DNA of 64,000 bases from Solenopsis invicta. Its lineage: Eukaryota > Arthropoda > Insecta > Hymenoptera > Formicidae. The DNA lies in NCBI RefSeq assembly GCF_016802725.1, contig NC_052665.1, positions 558,001-622,000 on the forward strand. Direction: 5' to 3'. Position numbers and translations under genes: made by a program. The notes under the pieces are model-generated. The model searched no databases, had not been told where the DNA came from, and saw only the letters and a program-made list of their open reading frames with translations. Of the stretch, positions 21,535 through 35,373 are shown piece by piece (position 1 is the first letter of the stretch; every line of letters begins with the position of its first letter).

Positions 21535-24500
21535 CCGTTTTATATATATAAAATTATAAAAGATCTCGATTTGATATCAAGCAAAAAGCAATTTATATAT
21601 ATCCTAAATTACAATTAAACGACACACTTGGAAGAAAATAATTACAATTATTTGTATTGTTGCAATATTTGTGTTGTTTAAATAGTTTGATATAACTTAC
21701 CACATAATTGGCATTGCCTCTTTTATTACCGTACTGTGTTTGCTTTACAAATAATTACATACTTGTCATTGTTGAATAATAATATTGAGTGACATTTTGA
21801 GATCGTTACCATTTCTGTCGTTTACGTACACATGTCCATATACTTTCAGAAAATAAATTGCATGACGCACAATAGCGTGATAATCATCGTCCATTAAGTT
21901 AATGAAAAAGTCTATGCATTAATTTTGGAATTTAAAAAATATCTTTTTTTTATTACTTGTTTTTTGTATTTAAAATCTAGTTTGGAGCATATTTGTTATG
22001 AGGCTTTTTAATTAAAATAATTTTTCTATAATTTTCTTCCTTAATATTCAAAAAATAACACTGATCTTAAAAAAAAATTTCTTTCTTTTCCACAATGTTT
22101 AAAATTTTACGGATTCATATGCAGAAGATGTTTAGAATCATCCACAATCCATTGACTCACATTGAAATTCATCATTTCATATTCATTGCATTCCTGTATT
22201 AATAAACAGAAATATTTAAAATTTTGAAAGAGTCATTATACGCGAATGTGATTTTATATTCAAATTTACGTGAACGAAAAGCGATTTTACGACAGGAATT
22301 ATTCACGATATTCGGTTTTTAATATATTGAGATTAAAGAAATTCTCTAGCTCAACATAAAGTGTAGGATAAGCCATCGGATAAACCACAATTACTTCCTG
22401 TGATAACTGGAGATATACATAATTTTTTTATCAAAATTTATTTTCTATATTGCTGTTTATATCACTATTTAAAAAAAACAATATTTTATGTCTAACGTAA
22501 AACGTAATAATTATTTATGTAAGTAATACAAGATAATCTTATTTATCGATTTTAACACATATCGAGTCTCTCTCGCTATTAGTGAGACGCCTCTTTGACG
22601 CCAAAAAGACGTACTCGCCCCTTTGAACCAATAAGAAGGAATTTGTCGAAGCTAATTTTCGAGCTATTACCCACCTCCGATGTTTCTATCTCTTTGTGAC
22701 ATGATTATTCTATACGTCACTAATTGCATAAATGTATGGCCAGGACAAAGCAGATCATCGAAATGCAAATCTGGTCTACAATCAAGTTATTTGCATGAGA
22801 GAATTGGATCTTTAATATAATTATATGTATAAAGTGGTATATCTTGCATTAACTACGAGTATACTACTAGTATCACATAGTTTTTTTACTTACTATGTAT
22901 AATTTATAAAGGTATAGATATTATTGTTATTTAATATACAGAACATACACTAAAAGACTAAAAGATTAATTGTATTTATATTCTCGCGTAAATGTTAACG
23001 AATGAAAATAAATTTGAATGTAATTACTTCTGATTGCCTTTACATATATGTACAAACATATTTTCGTACCATGAAGGAGGATATGTCATCTTGTTTGTTT
23101 ATTTACGTTATTTGTAAAATCTACAATAATTAGTAGGACATATTTCTCTTATTACACTAATAAAGTTCTGAAGTTAGAATCACACACATTTATACATACA
23201 TACTCGTATATTATGTTTTTGTGATGATTCTCTTATATTTTGCAGATATCTAAATTAGTTCCTCGCGAGTTTGCTTGACTCGTGCAGCTCAGGAATATGG
23301 CATTACTTGATCAACTTTAGCACTTTAAGAACGTCATAAATAACTTGAACGCTGGTGAAACAGCTAGGGATGATAGTATGATTTTACATACACGCGTCAG
23401 ATACGCAATCGTGGCGTGAAAGAAAGAACGTACTTTTGATAAAAATAAGAACGTAATTTTATAAAAAAAAGAGGCAGATATGAATTGTGCAGTCTATAGT
23501 CCAAATACATACATTTCGTCATTGCTTCGCAGTTTCATGTATTATTCAAGCAAAGTGCAATAATTCACGTATGTTCGCGTTCGTTTGCTTATCCGCTTAC
23601 AGTGAATAATTTCATAACCCACCATGGCACCGTCGCATCAGTGTTTGAAGGTGTTTCTGAAGAGGGAGAGAGAGAATTTCGCAAAATTATTATCCAAAAT
23701 ATGCACCGCAGAGCTCGTGGCCATGAAAAAACGAAAGTTATATAGTAATATAATTCCGAGATTTTACACGCTTAAATTTCAACGAAATTTTGCTCATTTC
23801 ATCATATAATGCACCTTCTACGCAACTTGATCTTGTCGGAATAAAATTATAGTCACGTACATAACGCGCGAATTTTTAGAAAAATATATTTTCTTTAATG
23901 ATATAATATATTACAATGTTAATATAGTATATAAAATAATGTATATTTAAAAAAATAATATAGAAGTAATGAATCATATATTTTAGAAAATATAAAGCTT
24001 ATGAGTTGTTTGTGATGTAAAATTTAATATTATTTTCTTTACTGTTTTGCTTTTTTGTGAAATTATAAGAGAAGAGTATTATAAAGAAAATTTTTTTTAC
24101 AACTTTTTCGTTTCTCTGTAGTTAAGGAGAATATAAGTTACATCAACATTCCATTCAACTGCTTGCGGTATTTTATAGAATTGTTCGTAGACCATTATTT
24201 TTTATCAAAATGTTTTGTTTCTGTTACCACGCGTCACGAAAAATATAAAGATTATAAATCGTACTTTTATTTACGTAATACCGTTAAATACAGTATTTTT
24301 ATTTTGCACATTATTTCTCTAACAAGCCAATTTTAAAAACACTATTTAACAGCTATAACATTATATAAGTAATTAAATTCATTATAAGTAATGAAAAATA
24401 AATTTTTAAATTGTCTATATTCTAAATATTTCTATCGTTTTGACAAATGTAAGATTCGTCGATAAATTATTTTAAATGGCAATTTAATGCATGTGGCTGA

Positions 24501-25818
24501 CAATGCTGTGAACAATGCTATTTAATTAACTGCAAGTTTCCAAACATAATTATACATATAATTATGTTTGGATTCAAATTCAACGGATTAGCCGCATGAC
24601 AGAAATAGAAGTACATCATGTCGTACAATAATTCCATTTTAACTGCTGAATTATATTATTTTAATTAGCTGTAATTTTGTTTCCAGTTATAAGAAATAAA
24701 GGCGGCTCAATTTCTCTTTTCGCTAAATTCGTTTTTTAATCTCACCTTAATTATACCATTCCATTTTTTTTTATAATTATTCTCTCTCATTCTTTATTTC
24801 AACCGTATTTTAAAATACCATACGTGTTATAGATATGCCTGCTATTATTATCGCATCAATATTTGAACACCATGAATAATCAGTTATTTAAATTTGACTA
24901 ACGGGACTTATTTTCTTCGACCTTTCATATTCATTTTCTATTTCTGTTATATCTTTCATAGTAAATTATGATTATTGACGCTTAGAAACACTACAACTTG
25001 TGATTAGCATAATGGGGAGCCGTTGGTAACTCGTGTGCGATCGATTGGCTATGAGACTAATTCGTAAGCTATAGACAGAAGCTACCGATCGATAGCTGCT
25101 CTGCCGCCGCGCGGTTTTACTGCAGTGATACAGCCTTGCACTTTGCAACATTACATTCGTCAAATTAGTTATGGTAGTATATGTACGTCCAATTCATAGA
25201 AGAGAGAAAAAGACAATATTTACAACATTACATATTATTACATACGGCATGCCGATAAGCGTGTTAATTAGATTTGATTATACGATACGAAAGTCGACAT
25301 CAAATGTATAAAATGTTTGGATGTCTTTGAATTTGTTGAAACCTTGAAATTTTATCATTTATCTTTTGTTGAAGATTTGTACAAGACTCGTGCGAATAAT
25401 TTTCGATCGCATTCTGCAGTATTTGTGTAAATAATAATAGAGACAGATATATATTTCTGTTATTCGTGGATGTGTTGAAGTATTCCGTGATAGTATTTTA
25501 GACTTTTTGTCTCGCATAAACTTTTTTTTTCCCCAAGCACATTACGTGCTTGGACAGTGTTATAAAGTTGCAGGTGAAGCAGATTATATAACAAATTTTA
25601 ACAATTTAGAATATCTCTTATAATAGAAGAAATATTAATAATTTTCTGGCTCATCCGCATTGAGATTGAGACGAACGAATGCATTGTACAAAGTAGAAAT
25701 GTACATTTTTGTACATTTTACGCTTTGTTGGCGTGTAATTGCGAAGCGATGGAGGGATTAGATTAGATATTTTATACCAGTACAATATTTTATTAGTTAA
25801 ATTTTTGGAAAATTTCAG
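21535..25818. other. Region upstream of the PDE1 coding exons, no gene recognised
   Basis: Missing 5' exons and promoter(s) of the PDE1 gene may lie here. The ATG at 23624 has a good insect context (cccaccATGG) and opens MAPSHQCLK, but the frame then continues without family resemblance, and no clean donor of the right phase was found. I leave it uncalled. A perfect 15-bp hairpin (CCAAACATAATTATA) lies at 24540-24571. Confidence 0.4.
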
Positions 25819-28800
25819 TTGCATCTCCGCCAGACAGACGAGTCACGAGAGACGATATCGGAGTAGCCTCGGGCGGTGTAGCGGTGAACAACGCGGCTGC
25901 TACCGGTTGTAGCAGTAGCAGCAGCAGCACGAGCGGCGGCGCAGCATCCTCGAGGTCGCGCAATCCTTCCTCCTCTTCTCCCGGTCGGAATGGCCAACTC
26001 TCCAGTAAGTTTTTGAGGTATTACAACCCGAGGTATAACGCTTCGACAGTTGGACTTGTGATCTGTTTGCCTACTCGCGCAAACGCATCTATCTCATCTA
26101 TCTGTGCACAGAGAAAAAAGTATGTGGTATTTGTGACTATAATTGCAAGGTTGGAAAATTAGGAGTAAGAGAAACGTTTTTATAGTTATTATCACTATAT
26201 TGTCAGTACGAATAACCTTATATGTATAGTTGTGCCAACTGTGAAAAAATTTTACTATAAATTATGATAATCACAATTATCAATATGGTAAAATATCAAG
26301 ATACGCGTATGAAAATTAAAATAACCATTTTTATATTGTTAACGCAACTACATTATAGTGAATATAATTATTTTCTTAACCATGCAATTATAGTCACAAA
26401 TACTTTTTTTCTCTGTGTATAGTAGTACACAAAATTGTCACTAGATGGCTGCGATAGCGTTCTATTTCTCGTAAGAAAGAAAACACATAGAATGGTATAA
26501 AAGACGAAACATTTTTCTGATGTTTTATTATAGTAACATAATTTTTCTGATGAATTTCCTATAATTAAACCTTTTTAAACTCCCAATATTGGAACCGTAG
26601 TAGATGTAAATGTAACTATACATGAAAGGTAGAATGTTATAATTCAGAATCACTATAAATTAAAGTTACATTAACGTATATTATAGTTATAATGATCATA
26701 ATTCATTGTTAAAGCAGCTATAATTTGCATGGTTAAAATAACTATAAGTTTATAGTTCGCACCGAAAACCACTATAAATTATAGTTGAATTGCAACCTCT
26801 TCTTCTCTTCTCTCAGTGTGCATTTATCGATCACGCATCGCAATCTTCGCAAGTTATACCATACTATGTATTATACCATACTATGTATTATTGTATTGTA
26901 TAATTAAAAATAGTCCAAGTTACTGTTTTGCAATCGTTCTGCGTTGTTATTTAAAACATTTTTATACTTTTATTCAATTATACTAGTAAAAGCAATTACG
27001 TTCATTGTATTTCAGAAGGCACTTTGACGATAGTACGTCGAAGTTCAGGCAAAAACAAAGGTGTCAGCGGTGGAAATTTCGAAAGTTCTCCACCACCGCA
27101 CAATCCCGATACTTCGTACTTGGCGAGTCAATCTGTCGATCTCGAAGAAATCCTCGATAATGTTGATCTTACGACGGATTCGCTTCCTGCCGTTGATACC
27201 CCTGACGCGTGCGACAAAGCTGCTCTGAGGTATTATATAGATACAGGTGTTAACGGCTTCGCAAATAACATTTTATATTTAGAGTTTTATCAAGAGTGAC
27301 ATAAATAATTCTTTTTCGATTGTGAGACGAGAAAAAAATTAGCATGCCATATTTTTTTAATTTCTTTCTCAATATATTACAATGTTGTGTGGGGGGTGTT
27401 AGTTAACAAAAGATTAGAATTCTACGTCGGGGAAAGTATTTACAAGTGACTCAACGGCATTGAGCTGAGAAAATTAAATTAAATGTGTAAAGAAAAAGTA
27501 TTTATCGTAACCCTTTGACGTTTGAAGAATTAAAACTGCAATCTCGACTTGTCGCGTAATTATTGGAAAGCGATTGGAAGCAAATATCTAGTTAGAAGGC
27601 ACGTTATTGGCGATCGGAGAACGGAAAGATATCTCTTTTTTTTTGCAGATTGAGGTGTTTATTGAGGCAGCTACAACACGGGGAGATATCTGCCGACTTA
27701 CTCCAACGAAACTTGCACTATGCAGCTCGCGTACTCGAGGCTGTTTTCATCGACGAGACCAAGTAAGTTTCTTTTCGAACGAGAATTCCAAGCCTCTCAC
27801 GATCGAATGGAAAGCAACAGTCTCTAATACTAATACTGATCATTACCCGCAATTATTTTAAGTACTGCTATTTCTTTCCCTAAAAATTTACAGACATTGC
27901 CAGCATCCTAACGATTTCAACATTATCTCAATCCTAATGATTTCAACAAATCTTAAATCTTAAATCTTGTGGTTAATAACGACTCTCTTTTATAGACATT
28001 GTCGAATATCCGATAAGGGCGAGATTCAAAGGCCATCCTGAATAATTTGTTTGATTAATGCGACAGCATTTGCGTGATCGAGACAAAAATGCCACCGTTT
28101 ACAAACATGTATGATGTAATCGTTTTGCGTTTTACACGATCTGTAACGCTTATCGATTCGATTGTTTCACAGTGGAGTTTGCGATCAGCTATTTTAATGG
28201 TTGTCAGTCTGTTTCATTAGTATGGTACGCAACGTGACCTTTAAACATGACACATTACTCCTTTTCATTTGCTAGGCGCAACTTAAATTCAATGATCCTC
28301 TATATCTCGTAATGAGAGCTTTTAGTTTTCCCGATGCGTCGTGCCGGATAAAACTCACAACCCCTGTTCAATTATTGGACGATCAAAGATTCAGCTGACC
28401 GTGAAGGACAAAGGCTGGCTATTTCCCATATGCGCGCGAATGGAATCATTCAAGTACAAGTGATCTTTGAAACTTTCGCGTTTCCTTCGTCCCAATAATA
28501 CAATACATTGTGACGATCCGCGTCAGGATTCCTCCTCGGATTCGTCCCTCTGGATTCCTATAAATTCGCCCGAGAGAAATTCACGCGTTGACGCCTCTTT
28601 AACAGTCAGTGCGGTTGAACACTGATCTTCTCCGCTAAATCAGGGGTCGTCAGTTCAATCCTCAAAGGAGATAAGTATATTTTCATTTTTATTCTTTTTA
28701 AGCACAGTTTCCTACGTTATTACAGCTCGTATATATTTACGTACGTACGTATGTATAATATATACTCGTTTTATGCGCGTACGTATGTACATACATACTG

Positions 28801-29932
28801 AAACTAAATACACGCTTTAAATTTTTACTTTTGATGATTTTGTTATTTCCATCTCTTGCGTTATCCGTTTGTAAGCAATACTGAATCACACGATCTTAAC
28901 AGATTCTACAAATTTCTATGCCTAATAATTTCGAGAGACGCGCATTTCAATTTATACAAAATTTTCCACGTTTTTTTTCCGATATCACGCTTGGGGACAA
29001 TAAAATAAAAATTTTTATTTTTAGAATGTCGTTCATTTTGAGTCATCGCGTATCGTATACGATAAGATGTTTATCGTTATGCGATACATGCATCAAGTGC
29101 GTGACAGCTGCACGCAGCTACCTATATTTGCACCTTAAACACCACCTCTTTGTCTCGAAGATTATCAAGTTTTTGAGTTGAAGGAGTTTCGCTTGGAAAG
29201 TTAAATGCTTGATCTCTTTTCTGATTTTTCGCGACTGCATTGCGGTGGAAATGCGTTTTAGCTCGCTTGCATATCCCGCAGCCTTTGTTTTCCAGCGATG
29301 ACACTATGCAACCGTGAAGCACGACGCATCGAGTGTATTCTACTCTTTTGTTCTAGATTTTTATTTTAGATTAACTAGATTTTTTGCGACGTAACATTAG
29401 ATTTATCGCAACGTGAGAAGAATCGTCGATGAGAGCGCAGCAGTGCGATGATAGTGCCGTGATATTAAAATCACAAGAAAAAAAGAATAGAAAAATTGTT
29501 ATGTTGTATTACTCTAATCTTTTTTACACATGAAACTACTAACAAGCACTACCGCAGGGTGAGTTCAGGCGGGAATGAGTGCGCTCGGTCATCACGTAGG
29601 GGGGCGGGCCTGACGTCTTCATCCCTAGGGGGCGGCTTGGACCCAGACGGACCACAGGGCCACGCGGTGGTAACCCAGAAACGGAAGCTTCGCACCCCCG
29701 TATGGGCAAGGTTGCGAAACATTCACATTTCCAGCCCCCTTTACGACTTTACGTTCGATTCCTCCGATTTCTATAAAACGATCTCCTCCAACGACTCTCC
29801 TTCCTCCTTCGTTTTTCCTCCACTTACTTTAACTCCATCCGCACCATATATCCGTGCCGTTGACGCTCTTTGTCGTCCTCTTTCTCGAACGATAAATTTA
29901 TGCTCGCGTTTATCTTAAGAAGCGAGATATTT

Positions 29933-29973
<41 letters not shown>

Positions 29974-32900
29974 GTCACTCGAGGACGATCGTCAGTAATC
30001 GCGGCGATGAGAGCGACAATCATGAATTTTGTCCATATAATGTTTTCATATTTGAATATTGATATTTTATTTATTTTATAATATTTATGATCAATGAACA
30101 ACATAAACGGGACATTTCTTATAACTCGGAACGTTATTTTTAGTTGTCTACACCGAGAGAAAAATTATGATTAAAATTAAGAAATTTTTTCTTTAAACAT
30201 ATTTTTTCAAGTTGAAGTGAAAATACTTTTGAGAAAAATAAAAATTTATTTGATTTCAAAAAATGACATTATTAGCTTTTACTAAAATAAATAAATTATT
30301 TGTTCAAATTATTTATTTAATTGAAATAAATAACTTTTTAATTCAAAGAAATACTGATGGAATTATAAGAAATAATTTCCTTGTTTTTTATTTAAAAATA
30401 TGTTTCTTTTATTTAAAAAAGGATTTTTGTTGCCTAGCCAAATTATTTCTTGATTCTAATAAAAAGAAATAACCAAGAAATTTCTTTACATCAAAGAAAC
30501 GTTTGTTTGACCGTATAGCAATGCACAAATTTGTTTTATACAAACAAATTTTCTTTGATTCAAAAAATCTTTTCTTTGGGTGTAAATGTTACATTTCTAA
30601 TTGTTACATTGTGACATTTTGTAACCGTCTGCAATTATTTAAGAGTATCATTAGCGATATCAATCGATTAATGCAACGTTTAAATTCTAACGTTTAAAAT
30701 TGTATGAATCTATCCATTGTTATATTACAAGTGACACTTTTAAGTAATTAAAAATATCATTTGTCATAACCATTCGTACAATAAAAATATTGGGGAAAGG
30801 GGAGGGGAGAAAAATGTTATTAAATATAAAAGTGCTGCGGTTTACATTGAGTATGGATTGAGTGGGCAAAAATCGCTCGACTTAAAAAGATGAACAATCT
30901 ATTATAATTTCAGTTAATTAAAACAGCTCTAAACCAATTACAATAAAGGAATAATCTTAACTAGTTGCAGAACGTTTATATTTGTGGGCTGCTTGACACG
31001 CGGCAATTGGCAAGTAAATTGGAAAACTTTTAGAATCTGCCAGAGAAAAAAATAAAGCGAATAAAAAAAATTGATGTATTTCGTTATTCAGCAATAAAAT
31101 CTTTTATTTTTTATCTCCAATATTTTATTTTACATGACATTTAATATTTTATATAACATTTTATTATTTGCTCTTTATCGATCGTTTCTCAGTGTTCAGT
31201 CAACCGCTAAATGTCAATCTGCCAATATTCATCACCGATTCGGTTTGAATTTTGTGCAGTTGACAACTAATCACTGTCACGGAGAAACGGCCAGGTATTA
31301 TATTTTGAGTTATATCTTTTTGCAAATCCGATAAAAATTATAATTTAAAAAAATGGTCATAATTGACGCCAGGCTTTCTTATCTTAAATAAACTGTTCCA
31401 AGTTATATTAAATTAATTATATTCTTTTCTCCTTACTGCGATATTGAGAAACTTTTTCACGAGGAATTCAAGATGTCGCTCTCCTCTGTAAAAATGTTAA
31501 TTATAGACTAATAACGAACGTGTCAAAGTTTCTTGATCTTCTAATAGGTAGTTGTTTCAAACGTTTCTAGAGATTAGTTGATATGCACAAAGAATTAAAC
31601 GCATAAAATAGCTATGTGTTCTTTCCTTCTATCAAGCTTCTTTCTATATAGTTGAACAACTCGGATTATTTTACATCTGATAGTCTTACGATTAGCATGT
31701 TTCTACAGATCGTTGCGAGTAGACGATTCTCTTAGAGAATATTAAAGATCACAGACATTTGTCATTTCTTTAGGATTGTCGATATTGTGTTAGTACAACA
31801 TAGCTAATACGTAATCGAACTTTTACATATACGAATGAGCTTAGAGAGACAACAATTATACTTAATATAGTCTTGCATCTTTATCTTTATACAAATGTTC
31901 GACGGGATACTTGATTCTTTTCGCGAAACACAAATTTGATTAAACAATCCGATGTTATACAACAAGAAATATTAATCCTGTAACCGTAGATACGGAATCA
32001 CGTTTATCAATTTATTTATTTTTATTTTTGCATCTTGTGCGCGATTATTATTGGATCTTGTTGAAAAGATAAACCGATGAGAAATGATTGACTATACGAG
32101 AATTAAACGACACTTTCGAGCAAAGCATGGAAACATTATTCTTGCCTCTCTCTTTCTCTCTTTCTCTCTCTCTCTCTCTCGCTCTTTCCCTGTCTCTAGT
32201 TTACGTCTCTTCTAGATTCCTTTTAGGTGTAACCTGCTCAATTTGTCGGACGTATCTGCCTGCTGTGCAACATGCATCGTTCTCACGATAATCGACTGTT
32301 TCCTATTGGCACTATTCTTGTCCGAGAGAAGTGCATGTACATACGTATATATACGTTTGTCGTCGGGCGGACCTCAAGCATCCCTTGTAACTCTATCGCG
32401 CTGCACCGTGGATATGTATGCCTGTGTATGTGACTGTACGTATGAGAGTGAGTTGATAAAAACTGCGAAAGCTGGTTACAAGAATGGCTATATCTCAAAA
32501 CGGTCTTCAGCTAGAAAAACGGTACTGGAGAGCGAGCAAAAAAATAAAAGAGAAGAAATATTTTTAAATTACCCTTCTACGCTGCAGGCATGCAGGGATG
32601 TTTGCTTGGATGTAGCGAGATGCTTAGATCAATGTGAGACCTTTTAATGTGATACATGTTTTTCCTTCGTATTTCACATTATAGAGATGCTGAGCGTGTG
32701 GAATCAACTGCCACGTGTCGTCCGGGTGTACACCGTAGGTTCGTTTCTTCCAAAAATTTTCATTTTCGAACGCGAGTCGTAAAAACGCATACGAAGACTA
32801 CATTTTTTTGCACTGTGCACTTTGAGCTTGGCATCATCGAGCTCTTTTTGCATGAAAAATCGCTCGCAAAAGCGCACTCCAGCTCTCATGTTTACGACGA

Positions 32901-33323
32901 TGCTTTCTTCGTATATGCTATACAGACTGTTCCAGGATCCATATGCTTTCAAAAGTTATGAATATTATACGAGATAGACTAAGATTGTCATATGATGATT
33001 TTTGGTGGCCAATAGTCAAAGGGTTAGTCAACGTAAAAGTTTTCAAAGTTTTAATGTACAAACATTTAATATCTCTAATAGATAAGAGAGGCATTTTTAC
33101 TTTAACGCAAATTTATTTGCTTACAAACTTGATGATGTAATCAAAGTTTAAATGTTTATAGATAATGTATATTATTAGATTATAGATACAATGCAATATA
33201 TTTAAAATGACTAATATTTTCGAAGCGCGTATGTATCAAAAGGAAAAATCCGCTTCGGAGTTATAAAATAGATAGAAGAATTTGTGCGCGCGCGCGTGTG
33301 TGCGTGCGTGCGTGCGCGTGTGT

Positions 33324-33374
<51 letters not shown>

Positions 33375-35323
33375 TGTATGTATGTGTATATATTATATTT
33401 ATAACGGTTCTGAGACACTTTACGCAATTTTTGGCAACATATGATACGCATGCGAACACATAAAGCTTTCCTGCGTATATTTAAATCTATTAATGTTTAT
33501 TTCGAAATTTTAACTATATTATTTAACATAGTTAGTCAACTATGTAACATTTTGCACATGCGTAATTCTTTTTTTTTCATCTTTTGGTTAATTGCTACAA
33601 TTGTTATTGTCGTTAATATATCACACAGATTAATTCGATTTTTCATACCTGTTCACTAACGATGTTTTCCAAGTGTTTTGTGTTCAGTGTAATTCGCATC
33701 CAAGATCGATGTATACGTAAAAAATACACTTTCGAAACGAAATCACGGTATACTTCACGTATATTGTAGCATTGCTGTTTATAAGTAAACACCGTTGTTA
33801 CGCTCGCATTAATGTTAACACTGAGGAATATGTTTTCGAAATTATTTGGCAAGACGATAGAGTTAACTGTTGTAGAGCTTCAATCAAGTCTACCAAATCA
33901 CTGCTGCGATCTGTGCTGCGATCAAGTCATTAAAATCAAGGAGATATGAAACACAAGCTCGAAAGATTACAGCGGTTTATTTAAACTTGAATTTTTAACA
34001 AATCCTCGTTCTCTTCTCTCTTTTACTTTTTTTTTTTTTTTTTTTTCAATGCAATTCCCCTCCAATTCGCATACTTAAAAATCGCACATTAAACTTCCTC
34101 ACTAAAATGACGCGCAATTAATAATGACCTTGGTTAAATTATTTACTGATACTTGAATATTTAATTTAATTAGAGTGTGAGTTTTAGCAAGTGAGTTAAG
34201 ACTACATAGAATAGAATAGAGATTTGTATAGTATGTTTAGAATATTATGTCCTGTATGAGGCGACTTGTATGAAACAGCCAATATTAAATAGTTAAAAAA
34301 ATACTTTAATAATACGTATGCTAAAAAATTTGCTTTTAAAATATCTTTTCTAGATCTAGATATTCTGTATTATTTATCTCTCGCACACTCTCATAGAATG
34401 TATAGTGCAATATAATAGAATATAAGGATCGAATATCTCGATTATATTCCGAGCCGCAACTCATTCTAATTTATTTTCATGATTGAAAAATGATATTTTA
34501 CCGCATTTTATACGTGGTATTGATTCACGAGCTCTTACACGACGATCTTTTAAAGAAATAACATATTTCTGACAATCTATCACAAATTCACGATTTTAAT
34601 ATACAAGAAAAAAAAATAAGTAGCACAAATTACATCGAGTCAAGTACCTAACGCGATGAGTCAACATCAAATAGAATACATTAATCTTTCCTGGTCGTTT
34701 CATGATAACATAGAGCCTAAATATGATGAAGATTTTAAGCGAGTTAGTATACATGTATATTGTACAATGATAAATTTTCGAGGACCTCGAGTGCCTCGAC
34801 TTGATACTCGATCGTGCGTAGCGAAGGTAGGCGTTTTGTTAGTGTCCAATGTGTATCAGAGCGCGCGCGTTGGGTGGTTGCTGATCTATAACGTTCCCTT
34901 CCACAATTTTCTCCTACAGACGATTGGCAGATGAAGATGACGAGCTGTCGGAGGTGCAGCCAGATGCGGTACCACCGGAAGTGCGCGAGTGGTTGGCATC
35001 GACTTTCACTAGGCAGCTCGCCACTACTAGGCGGAAAGCCGATGAGAAACCGAAATTCCGTTCGGTCGCCCACGCCATCAGGGCGGGCATATTTGTCGAT
35101 CGGATCTATAGGAGGGTCACGAATACCGCCCTCATGCAATTTCCGCCGGAAGTCGTGAAAGTACTCAAGGTAATCTACCTACGACAAGCCGCGGCGCATT
35201 TGCCTATTTTTACAGCGTCGCAAGATTTTTGACAAGTCCATCACGACGTAAAGATATTTCATTTCATAAAGATTTCTTTGCAACTCAAAGAAATGTTCGG
35301 AATAGTATACATGTATACGCCAC

Positions 35324-35373
<50 letters not shown>

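Larger units (their letters stand above)
27763..34919 (+). other. PDE1 long intron (7.2 kb)
   Basis: It separates the calmodulin-binding-region exon from the exon that opens the conserved catalytic half. Contents: the candidate cassette exon near 29.6 kb, (CT)n tracts at 29933-29973 and 32144-32190, a long (GT)n tract near 33290-33380, and AT-rich filler. The 32.2-33.0 kb part has two adjacent plus-strand frames of 134 and 101 codons with slightly raised GC and no recognised domain. A long intron here is compatible with internal promoters, but I see no clear one. Confidence 0.5.

Noticed and set aside
23624..23809. ATG with good context as the missing PDE1 start
   Set aside because: No donor with the required phase follows the first codons, and the peptide has no similarity to PDE1 N-termini that I can recognise.
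28600..28680. Possible tRNA B-box (GTTCAATCC) near 28.65 kb
   Set aside because: No matching A-box or cloverleaf could be formed around it.
30149..30590. Possible MITE starting CACCGAGAGAAAAA in the PDE1 intron
   Set aside because: A matching right terminus is only weakly suggested (TTCTTTGGGTGT); the arms do not align convincingly by eye.
32243..32961. 134- and 101-codon plus-strand frames inside the PDE1 intron
   Set aside because: The predicted peptides have no recognisable domain, no clear splice signals in matching phase and mixed composition.
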